Notes under the pieces: generated by a model
Databases searched by the model: none
The model's input: the letters and a program-made list of their open reading frames with translations, nothing else
Told to the model about the DNA's origin: nothing
Part shown: positions 7,501 to 13,723 of the stretch, in pieces
How positions within the stretch are numbered: position 1 is the first letter of the stretch
Layout: every line of letters begins with the position of its first letter
Made by a program: the position numbers and the translations under genes
Source: Flavobacteriales bacterium
GTDB lineage: Bacteria > Bacteroidota > Bacteroidia > Flavobacteriales > Flavobacteriaceae
Reading direction: 5' to 3'
Length of the DNA: 13,726 nucleotides
Assembly: GCA_027031025.1 (NCBI GenBank)
Contig: JALVEJ010000076.1
Span: 1 to 13,726, forward strand

Positions 7501-8655
7501 CCAGCTAAACCGCTCAAGCACATACACTCGTGCTTCTTTAGCTAAAGCCTTTCGTCTGTCTTCGTTTGAAAGTAGCTCCATAACTTTCTCTGCAAGTTGC
7601 TTTTTATTTCCTGCTTCTGTTAAGACTCCTGTGTTGTTATCAATAATCACATCCCTTACCGCTGGTATATCACTTGCAATCACAGGACACCCACAACCCA
7701 TAGCCTCGACCATTACCAAGCCCAAGCCTTCTATATCTCCATCTTTTGCCTGTACAAATGGAAAAACAGCTAAAGCTGCTGTTCGATACTGCGTAACGAG
7801 TGCTTGATGGGACAACCTTCCTAAAAAGAATACCTGTTCTATTAAACCTAAGTCATTTGCTAGCTTTTTAAGCTTATCCAGTTCTGGACCCGTTCCTGCA
7901 ATATTTAGTTTAACTTTGGGGTGAGTTTCAAGAATTTTTGGTAGTGCTTTTAATAAATATTGAAGCCCTTTTTTCTCAACCAATCGACCCACAAATAACA
8001 ATTGAAATGGCTTGCGCTGTATTGACTTATTAGGTGTGAATAAACCCTGTAAATCCGTCCCCATTGGCACAACCGTTGGCAAATCAGCAGCAGGAACTAA
8101 CTTTTTAACCTCTAATTGCATTGCGCTACTCACTACCGTTAAAGCATCTACATTTTTTATTACATAGCGTTTAATTGTTTTACTTATTGGATCGTTAAGC
8201 CCGTATAAATCACCACCGTGTGAGGTACATAAAACAGCGGGTTTATTCTTACTCACAGTTTTGGCTAATAATGCAAGAAAACCTTGGGGTATTAACCAAT
8301 GCGCATGAATAACTTTTACAGGGTAATTTTTTAGTAGTTTTATAATGGCTATCCGCTGCCCTAAAAAGAAAAAGGGTAATAATAACCAGTTTAACTTATT
8401 CCCTTTTAGCTTTGCTGTGATTCCACCTTCATAGGCTAATTGTTCAAATCCTTCAGGTGCATAGCGGTAGCGAATCACAGTAAGTCCGTCAAAATTTTCT
8501 TGCTTTTTTGTATTCTTTGCATGTGGTGTTAATACAATGATTTCATATTCACTCTTTAGTCTTTGGCATAGGTCATAGACAAAACGCGGTTCTGTATCGT
8601 CTTTCCAACGTGGAAAGGTCGATGCAAGGACAAGTAAAGTTGTTTTTTTAGGCAT
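7444..8655 (-). CDS. GT4 glycosyltransferase, minus strand
   Basis: A full-length GT-B, family 4 glycosyltransferase of 403 residues. The N-terminus LLVLASTFPRWKDDTEPRFV (7-26) and VIHAHWLIPQGF (115-126) are typical of a large group of bacterial GT4 enzymes. The donor domain has LFVGRLVEKKGLQYLLKA (220-237), IAGTGPE (252-258) and the E-x7-E pair E309/E317 in DIEGLGLVMVEAMGCGCPV. It ends ERFSWDKTAISYQ, a common GT4 tail. The ATG is only 8 bases after the stop of a decayed dehydrogenase fragment. This suggests that it once followed an intact dehydrogenase gene directly, and may act on the same uronic-acid-containing unit. It faces the plus-strand operon and overlaps the GT4 gene there by 47 bases. 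The donor is not determinable. Confidence 0.9.
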   Translation of the reverse strand: MPKKTTLLVLASTFPRWKDDTEPRFVYDLCQRLKSEYEIIVLTPHAKNTKKQENFDGLTVIRYRYAPEGFEQLAYEGGITAKLKGNKLNWLLLPFFFLGQRIAIIKLLKNYPVKVIHAHWLIPQGFLALLAKTVSKNKPAVLCTSHGGDLYGLNDPISKTIKRYVIKNVDALTVVSSAMQLEVKKLVPAADLPTVVPMGTDLQGLFTPNKSIQRKPFQLLFVGRLVEKKGLQYLLKALPKILETHPKVKLNIAGTGPELDKLKKLANDLGLIEQVFFLGRLSHQALVTQYRTAALAVFPFVQAKDGDIEGLGLVMVEAMGCGCPVIASDIPAVRDVIIDNNTGVLTEAGNKKQLAEKVMELLSNEDRRKALAKEARVYVLERFSWDKTAISYQALLQKLVDKN

Positions 8656-8663
8656 AATTAAGA

Positions 8664-8757
8664 CTACAACCTCGCATCCACCTGATCAAGCGGCAATGCC
8701 GATTTAATATCATAAAGCCAGGGGTCATATACATCCACATTAGCATTGTGATTTTGT
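8664..8757 (-). pseudogene. 3' remnant of a second UDP-HexNAc dehydrogenase gene
   Basis: Read on the minus strand, this segment repeats the 3' end of the dehydrogenase gene encoded at 11330-12607. Bases 8665-8718 match 11331-11384 at 52 of 54 positions, and 8718-8757 match 11540-11579 at 38 of 40. The 156 bases between (52 codons, V357-V408 of the intact protein) are missing, with a shared C at the junction. The frame is kept: NHNANVDVYDPW runs straight into LYDIKSALPLDQVDARL and a TAG stop (TAA in the intact gene). Similarity ends abruptly at 8757, next to a run of nine A on the plus strand. There is no start codon: the frame closes upstream at 8784-8786. It is therefore a gene fragment left by duplication or recombination, not a working gene. 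Confidence 0.88.
8665..8718. repeat. Direct repeat, copy 1 (left flank of the acyltransferase pair)
   Basis: The first of two same-orientation copies of a 54-base sequence. Copy 2 lies at 11331-11384, 2,666 bases away, with two mismatches (positions 8690 and 8691 against 11356 and 11357). The interval contains exactly the MBOAT and SGNH-like genes. Recombination between the copies would remove that pair and leave the dehydrogenase directly before the minus-strand GT4. Confidence 0.85.
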
Positions 8758-8758
8758 G

Positions 8759-8789
8759 AAAAAAAAATAGGATAGCCATAATTTTATCC
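8759..8789 (-). terminator. Weak candidate intrinsic terminator after the acyltransferase pair
   Basis: On the minus strand, GGATA (8789-8785) can pair with TATCC (8774-8770) across a 10-base loop. TA and nine T follow (8767-8759). The five-pair stem has only two G-C pairs, so termination would be weak at best. The site lies between the SGNH-like gene and the dehydrogenase remnant. If active, it would lower readthrough into the downstream GT4. Confidence 0.3.
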
Positions 8790-8855
8790 ATTATAAGCGG
8801 GCATATTCACCATCAATATCATAAGGCATCTATTACTTTTCCATACTGTATAGAA

Positions 8856-9929
8856 TCATTTCAATTTTAATATTTTTACTAGCGAAGTCGTAAATTCTTT
8901 TTTATCTCGATAATCAAGGTGTGAACCATCAGGAGCGTTGAATTTTTTTAGCTTTTCATAATCTGAAAAGTTAACACTTCTAGGATGTTTTTCTGCAATT
9001 ACTCGCCAAAATTTTTCTTTAGGATAGCGTTTATTGTCCACTTCCCAAACTAATTTACTGGTAGGAAACCTTATAAAAATAACCTTGCCTCCATGTGCTT
9101 CTATTTTGTTACTTACTTCTATTAAGTGCTTCAGATTTTTTATAAATTCCGGTCGACCAGCTACTGGAGTAGATTTGATTGCTTGTTGATAGGCAGAAAA
9201 GAACTCATCAAAAGTCTTTGCATCTTTTATAACTGCTCTTCCAAAATGCCGTTGCAAACGAGCCGCATAGAAGTTAGGCATTTGAACTTTTTTGTAATCC
9301 GCATCCCTTGACCGATCAGCATGTGTTATTAAATAATTCCCCGCTGTTTTTTGAGTAAATGCCAGTTTCGATACGACGGTATAAGGCTTGGCACCTTCAA
9401 GATGTGTAACCAATGAGTTATTAAGCCATGCCTTTATTTTATTATTAATCAAACGATAAGGCTCTATACCCCGATTTTTGATCTGTTCATAATAGTTAAC
9501 CCATTGAACAGATGTATCTTTGGGAATTCCTTGCCGCATATTGTAGGCATTTACTGAAACAAGGACTGTACCTGTGATTTGAGGGTCGTTTGCCAAATTC
9601 TCCAATACAGGAAGATAGCTTGTTCCATCAATAGCTAATTGAATGGGTTCTAGTTTGGTTTTTTCTCTAAGCACTTGTGTATCCATATCGAGTTGCATTC
9701 TGGATGCACCCACAAGGATAAGAGCTTTATCGCCTAAAGCTGATGCTTTCTTCCGTTGTTCTACCCACAAATCAGGAGAATCCACAACCGAGGGCGACCA
9801 GCCCAAACTACGGATATGCCACTCAAAGAAGGCAACAATAGAAAATATAACGGCTAAAATACCTAGCCAGATCATTACCCAGTTTGCTTTAGGAAGGCGA
9901 TCATTAGAACTGGAAGTAGATAAATGCAC
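8856..9929 (-). CDS. SGNH-like membrane-anchored O-acyltransferase partner
   Basis: A 357-residue protein from GTG 9929, with one N-terminal membrane segment (about 16-36: NWVMIWLGILAVIFSIVAFF) and a periplasmic domain. Its ALILVGASRMQLD (69-81) looks like an SGNH block I with Ser76. NAPDGSHLDY (331-340) gives the D-x-x-H pair D334/H337 expected of block V. This is the pattern of AlgJ/AlgX/WssH-type proteins that work with an MBOAT protein to acylate an exported glycan. The gene overlaps the MBOAT 3' end by 26 bases, which supports the pairing. The in-frame TTG 9947 is a possible earlier start. GTG 9929 is preferred because a G-rich block (GGGGGA) sits about six bases before it. The family was recognised from motifs and context only. 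Whether it transfers or removes acyl groups is not proven. Confidence 0.72.
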   Translation of the reverse strand: MHLSTSSSNDRLPKANWVMIWLGILAVIFSIVAFFEWHIRSLGWSPSVVDSPDLWVEQRKKASALGDKALILVGASRMQLDMDTQVLREKTKLEPIQLAIDGTSYLPVLENLANDPQITGTVLVSVNAYNMRQGIPKDTSVQWVNYYEQIKNRGIEPYRLINNKIKAWLNNSLVTHLEGAKPYTVVSKLAFTQKTAGNYLITHADRSRDADYKKVQMPNFYAARLQRHFGRAVIKDAKTFDEFFSAYQQAIKSTPVAGRPEFIKNLKHLIEVSNKIEAHGGKVIFIRFPTSKLVWEVDNKRYPKEKFWRVIAEKHPRSVNFSDYEKLKKFNAPDGSHLDYRDKKEFTTSLVKILKLK

Positions 9930-11325
9930 GATTATCCCCCGAAGCAAATAAGAAAATAGCCATTATCATTAATGTCAGGATTAAACCTTTTATAATGCCA
10001 TGCTGTTTCTGAAAAAAAGTTTCAAGCGAGCTTTTTTTGGTGGTTATATGCCAACTAACCAATAAAACAATTGTTGATAATGCTAAAATAAGTTCAAATC
10101 CTTCAAATTGTGGTTTATGGGAAGATGATGATTTATGTAAATTACTAAATATTGTTATAACATCTTGCAAACTTTCCGCTCTGAAAAATACCCATGTTAA
10201 TGAAACAATCAAAAATGTTAAGACAATAAGCAATACCTGAGTCATTTTACTCAGCGGCTTCTCTAACTTGATACGTTGAGTTATAAAATGTTCAATAATA
10301 AGATACAAGCCATGCAAACCGCCCCAGATTACAAATAACCATGATGCCCCATGCCACAACCCTCCAAGCAACATTGTTATCATGAGGTTGATGCTTGTAC
10401 GTATACTTGAAATTCGATTTCCACCCAAGCTGATATAGAGATAATCACGTAACCAGGTCGATAAACTAATATGCCATCGTTGCCAAAACTCTCGAAAACC
10501 TAGTGCAGCATAAGGTGCCTTGAAATTATCAGGAAGAACAAAACCTAAACATAAAGAAGCACCAATGGCAGCAGTGGAATAACCACTAAAATCTGCAAAT
10601 ATCTGCCCTGAAAAGGCAAGAATTGCTGTCCATGTTTCTAAACTACTAAAATATTCTGGAGCGGCATAAACTTTATCAACGACAGGTGCAAGTATGGTAT
10701 CGGCTATGATTATTTTTAGAAATAAGCCAATGGTTAATAATGACAGCCCCCAACCAAATTGATCCACAGAGGTATTTCGTGGTGTTTTACATTGTGGTAA
10801 AAAATCATTTGCGCGAACAATTGGACCAGCAACCAATTGAGGAAAGAAGGAAACATATAAAGCATAATCCAGAAATGACTTACTAGGTTGTATTTTTCCG
10901 CGGTAGGTATCTATAGTATACGAAAGAGTTTGAAATGTATAAAATGAGATACCTACAGGCAAAATAATATCTAATGAAGCGGGTTTAAAATCTATGTTGA
11001 ACAACCCGAGTAAAATAATACTATTTTCTAATAAAAAATTACCGTATTTGAAATAACTGAGTAGTCCTAAATTAACAGCCAAACTGATTACTAGATACCA
11101 TTTTTTTGTACTTTTTGTTTGTGCCTGAAATATTTTTCTAGCAAGCAACCAGTCTACCATTGTTGAAAATATCAATAATAAAACAAACAAAGGATTCCAG
11201 GCAGAGTAAAATAAATAACTAGCAATCAGCAGAACTGTCTTTTGGTATTCCCAGTTTTTTACTGAATGATAAATTATGAGCAATACAATAAAAAATATCA
11301 GAAATGTGTAAGTATTAAATGGCAC
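9904..11325 (-). CDS. MBOAT-family polysaccharide O-acyltransferase (AlgI/DltB-like)
   Basis: A 473-residue polytopic membrane protein of the membrane-bound O-acyltransferase family. Its signature FWQRWHISLSTWLRDYLYI (280-298) is followed by GGLWHGASW (321-329), whose H325 is the conserved catalytic histidine. ILPVGISFYTFQTLSY (121-136) and FPQLVAGPIVR (161-171) are further family blocks, and the C-terminus NRAFIYFQF is typical of AlgI-like proteins. It should pass an acyl group, usually acetyl, across the inner membrane to its SGNH-like partner encoded next. GTG 11325 was chosen: it lies 4 bases after the dehydrogenase stop, and upstream ATGs in the same frame would add about 20 non-hydrophobic residues read from inside the dehydrogenase gene. 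Its start abuts copy 2 of the 54-base direct repeat, so its position looks like the edge of an inserted module. Confidence 0.92.
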   Translation of the reverse strand: MPFNTYTFLIFFIVLLIIYHSVKNWEYQKTVLLIASYLFYSAWNPLFVLLLIFSTMVDWLLARKIFQAQTKSTKKWYLVISLAVNLGLLSYFKYGNFLLENSIILLGLFNIDFKPASLDIILPVGISFYTFQTLSYTIDTYRGKIQPSKSFLDYALYVSFFPQLVAGPIVRANDFLPQCKTPRNTSVDQFGWGLSLLTIGLFLKIIIADTILAPVVDKVYAAPEYFSSLETWTAILAFSGQIFADFSGYSTAAIGASLCLGFVLPDNFKAPYAALGFREFWQRWHISLSTWLRDYLYISLGGNRISSIRTSINLMITMLLGGLWHGASWLFVIWGGLHGLYLIIEHFITQRIKLEKPLSKMTQVLLIVLTFLIVSLTWVFFRAESLQDVITIFSNLHKSSSSHKPQFEGFELILALSTIVLLVSWHITTKKSSLETFFQKQHGIIKGLILTLMIMAIFLFASGDNRAFIYFQF

Positions 11326-11329
11326 TCTA

Positions 11330-12607
11330 TTACAACCTCGCATCCACCTGATCAATTGGCAATGCCGATTTAATATCATAAAGCACATGCTTTTCTGCTC
11401 CGAGTGCGTGTATGCCTTTTGCGCCTAGTGCTAAAAATTGTTCGTGTGCGACGGCGAGGACAATGGCTTCGTATTTGCCCTGCTTTGGTTCCTTAATCAC
11501 ATCAAGCTGATAGCTTTGTTTTACCTCTTCGGGGTTAACCCAGGGGTCATATACATCCACATTGGCGTTGTGATTTTGTAGCCCTTTAATCAGGTCAACA
11601 ACACGGGTATTGCGTAAATCTGGGCAGTTTTCCTTAAAGGCGATCCCCAGCACTAATATATTAGAATCAACAATATGAATTCGTTTTCGACTCATTAATC
11701 GCATGACCATATCGGCAATATAGCGCCCCATCTGGTCATTTACACGCCGACCAGCAAGAATAACTTCAGGGTGATAACCTACCTGTTGGGCTTTGTGCGT
11801 TAAATAGTAGGGATCTACACCAATACAATGTCCGCCAACCAGACCTGGTGTATAAGACAGAAAGTTCCATTTTGTTGCGGCAGCCTTGAGCACTTCCTGA
11901 GTATCAATATTCAGGCGATTAAATATCAGTGCCAATTCATTGATGAGTGAAATATTTAAGTCGCGCTGGGTATTTTCGATTACTTTTGATGCCTCTGCCA
12001 CTTTGATGGAGCTGGCTTTGTGCGTGCCTGCTGAAATAATGGATTGGTACAAGTCATCGACAAAGTCAGCTATTTCAGGCGTAGAACCAGAGGTAACCTT
12101 TTTAATGTCTATTAAGCGGTGTACTTTATCCCCTGGATTAATGCGTTCAGGCGAATAACCAACGTAAAACTCTTTATTAAATACCAGACCTGATTTATTT
12201 TCTAATACTGGCACGCAATCGTCTTCTGTTGCGCCTGGGTATACTGTAGATTCATAAATAACCACATCACCTTTATTCAAGACACTCGCTACCATTTTAC
12301 TTGCGCTAACAAGCGGCTTTAAGTCGGGGCGCTTATATTCATCAATAGGAGTTGGTACTGTAACAATGTAAACATTACAGTCACTTAAGGCTTGAATATT
12401 ATTTGTATAAGCAAGGGTAGATTGTGTTAGCTCGGTTGTATCTACTTCTCGCGTTTGGTCATTCCCATCTTGCAACGCTGTAATTCTTTGAATATTTATA
12501 TCATAACCAATTGAATCGTATTTTTTTGCAAATTCAACTGCTAAGGGCAAGCCAACGTAGCCCAGACCTATAATTCCTATTTTGATTTTTTTTATATTCA
12601 TAACCAT
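11330..12607 (-). CDS. tviB: UDP-N-acetylhexosamine C-6 dehydrogenase (TviB/WbpO type)
   Basis: NAD-dependent enzyme that oxidises C-6 of UDP-GlcNAc or UDP-GalNAc to the uronic acid in the cytoplasm. At 425 residues it has all three dehydrogenase domains. These show the NAD fingerprint IGIIGLGYVGLPLA (about 9-22), VTVPTPID (82-89), YESTVYPGATE (118-128), GYSPERINPGDK (150-161) and the catalytic-cysteine block PGLVGGHCIGVDPYYLT (C261). The wording of these blocks is that of TviB/VipA/WbpO rather than UDP-glucose dehydrogenase. GlcNAc and GalNAc cannot be told apart by eye. No epimerase (TviC/WbpP-like) is visible here. ATG 12607 or ATG 12601 could be the start; neither has a strong ribosome binding site. 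It opens the minus-strand series, 131 bases from a divergent gene. It is more GC-rich than the plus-strand transferases. Confidence 0.92.
   Translation of the reverse strand: MVMNIKKIKIGIIGLGYVGLPLAVEFAKKYDSIGYDINIQRITALQDGNDQTREVDTTELTQSTLAYTNNIQALSDCNVYIVTVPTPIDEYKRPDLKPLVSASKMVASVLNKGDVVIYESTVYPGATEDDCVPVLENKSGLVFNKEFYVGYSPERINPGDKVHRLIDIKKVTSGSTPEIADFVDDLYQSIISAGTHKASSIKVAEASKVIENTQRDLNISLINELALIFNRLNIDTQEVLKAAATKWNFLSYTPGLVGGHCIGVDPYYLTHKAQQVGYHPEVILAGRRVNDQMGRYIADMVMRLMSRKRIHIVDSNILVLGIAFKENCPDLRNTRVVDLIKGLQNHNANVDVYDPWVNPEEVKQSYQLDVIKEPKQGKYEAIVLAVAHEQFLALGAKGIHALGAEKHVLYDIKSALPIDQVDARL
11331..11384. repeat. Direct repeat, copy 2 (3' end of the intact dehydrogenase gene)
   Basis: This is the partner of the copy at 8665-8718, identical at 52 of 54 positions and in the same orientation. 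Here it forms the last codons of the intact dehydrogenase gene (LYDIKSALPIDQVDARL and most of the stop). Together the copies bracket the MBOAT/SGNH-like gene pair. Confidence 0.85.
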
Positions 12608-12738
12608 AAATAATAATTTGAAGAGCGTGAATACAGGCTGAACTATTCACTGGTATTCATTTTGAGTTAATATTATTTTTGTAAAATAGCAGAATGGCTT
12701 GGTTAAAAATTCTAATAAAAATAAACAGGTAGTTGATT

Positions 12739-13509
12739 ATGAAAATAAAAGAAAAGATAAAAGCTTCATTGATTCATCTTTCATTGAGCCTTCTTTTAGT
12801 AGCGTTAATTATAGGAAGTACCTTGTTCTTTTTATTTCCCAAACTATTTATTGATGTAACCGATTTTAAAGAGGTTGCATCTATAATTATCTCTGTAGAT
12901 TTGGTTTTAGGACCATTATTAACATTTGTTGTTTATAATTCACAAAAGGCAAAAAAATTACTTTATATAGATTTTTCTGTGATCGGAGTAATACAACTGT
13001 CTGCCTTACTCTATGGTGCTTATTCGCTCTATCAAATCCACCCGGTTTATGTGGCGTTTAACGTTGATCGTTTTACCATAGTCACGGCAAAAGATGCGGA
13101 ACCCGAAAAAGCCCTGGTAGATGAGTTTAAAGTATCAAAATTTACAGCGGGTAAGCTTGCCTTTGCCAAAATGCCGACTGACCTTGAAAAGCAAAATGAT
13201 TTGCTTTTGGCCACGGCTACCGGAGGAGAGGATTTGGATAAGATGGAGGAATACTATGAGCCTGTAAAAGATAATATATCTTCCATTATGGCAAAGAGCC
13301 TTAAACCTCAAGATCTGTTTAAAACAGATGCAGCAAAAAAGAAAGCAAGAAAATTTCTGTCCAGGCAACAGGATAAAATAAACTCGTATGCTTTTTTCCC
13401 TCTAAATAGTGAAGACAAAGATGCGATAATTGTTTTGGATAAAAAAACAGCTCAACCTGTCACTGTAATCAATCTTGATCCATGGACTTTACTTGCAAAA
13501 AATAAGTAG
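12739..13509 (+). CDS. TfpX/TfpZ-family type IV pilin accessory protein
   Basis: A 256-residue protein. The N-terminal third is hydrophobic: segments at about 11-34 and 46-66, with another near 78-98. The blocks SLIHLSLSLLLVALI, VDLVLGPLLTFVVYNSQKAKK and FSVIGVIQLSALLYGAYSL, followed by YVAFNVDRF (104-112), match TfpX/TfpZ proteins encoded beside type IV major pilin genes in Pseudomonas, Acinetobacter and relatives. In those bacteria they are needed for pilin stability or assembly. The rest is soluble, lysine-rich and probably periplasmic, ending TVINLDPW. ATG 12739 is chosen over TTG 12733 because AGG (12727-12729) lies at good distance. No pilin gene is in the window, so it is either an orphan or at the edge of a pilin locus. 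It diverges from the dehydrogenase gene and is not part of the polysaccharide operons. Confidence 0.78.
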   Translation: MKIKEKIKASLIHLSLSLLLVALIIGSTLFFLFPKLFIDVTDFKEVASIIISVDLVLGPLLTFVVYNSQKAKKLLYIDFSVIGVIQLSALLYGAYSLYQIHPVYVAFNVDRFTIVTAKDAEPEKALVDEFKVSKFTAGKLAFAKMPTDLEKQNDLLLATATGGEDLDKMEEYYEPVKDNISSIMAKSLKPQDLFKTDAAKKKARKFLSRQQDKINSYAFFPLNSEDKDAIIVLDKKTAQPVTVINLDPWTLLAKNK

Positions 13510-13518
13510 CTTGTTTGG

Positions 13519-13587
13519 ATGAACTACGATGATTTTGCTTACGATATTCCTCAAATAGATGCTATTAGTCGGCAAGATAACCTATAG
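13519..13587 (+). other. Short reading frame ending in the palindromic element
   Basis: ATG 13519 opens a 22-codon frame beginning MNYDDFAYDIPQ, which stops at TAG 13585-13587. The stop is made by the first two bases of the palindromic element (13586 on). The composition looks protein-like, so it could be the start of a gene cut short by that element, but it may also be chance. No family is recognised and no good ribosome binding site is present. Confidence 0.2.
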
Positions 13588-13647
13588 GAGCCTGTCTGAG
13601 AATAGTGAGCCTACTGCGTTTCAATCCCAGTTCTCGTACAGGCTCCT
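13586..13647. repeat. 62-base palindromic element with long inverted ends
   Basis: AGGAGCCTGT (13586-13595) and ACAGGCTCCT (13638-13647) are perfect inverted copies. After two unpaired bases on each side, GAGAA (13598-13602) pairs with TTCTC (13631-13635). The result is a 15-pair stem around a loop of about 28 bases. No T run follows, so it is not an intrinsic terminator. The ends look like insertion-sequence termini, and the size suits a REP- or MITE-like element. No clear target-site duplication is seen. It lies 76 bases after the pilin accessory gene. Confidence 0.7.
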
Positions 13648-13678
13648 GGGTTGAGAGGGTGAAAGGCGCGTTTATCGG

Positions 13679-13723
13679 GAAAGCCGATTGTCACTTTGGA
13701 TGAGCAAGTCGGCTTTCAGTTTT
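13679..13723 (+). terminator. Probable Rho-independent terminator
   Basis: GAAAGCCGATT (13679-13689) pairs with AAGTCGGCTTTC bases 13707-13717, giving eleven pairs including one G-T. The loop is 17 bases, and AG and TTTT follow (13720-13723). The stem is GC-containing and on the plus strand, so it could end transcription from the pilin accessory gene about 170 bases upstream. The T run is short and the loop long, so efficiency is uncertain. Confidence 0.5.

Noticed and set aside
8758..8855. A further gene remnant between the SGNH-like gene and the dehydrogenase remnant
   Set aside because: A minus-strand frame of about a dozen codons starts at an ATG here, but it is too short to identify and matches nothing else in the window.
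9643..9951. A 102-codon plus-strand frame opposite the SGNH-like gene
   Set aside because: It is antisense to a gene with recognisable motifs and has no independent support.
11940..12158. A plus-strand frame opposite the dehydrogenase gene
   Set aside because: It is a shadow of a strongly conserved dehydrogenase coding region.
12608..12738. Divergent promoters between the dehydrogenase and the pilin accessory gene
   Set aside because: Promoters are expected here, but the best pair I found (TTTTGA 12660-12665, TAAAAT 12682-12687) has a poor -35. The closer TTGAGT leaves only 14 bases of spacer. No pair is convincing on the minus strand.
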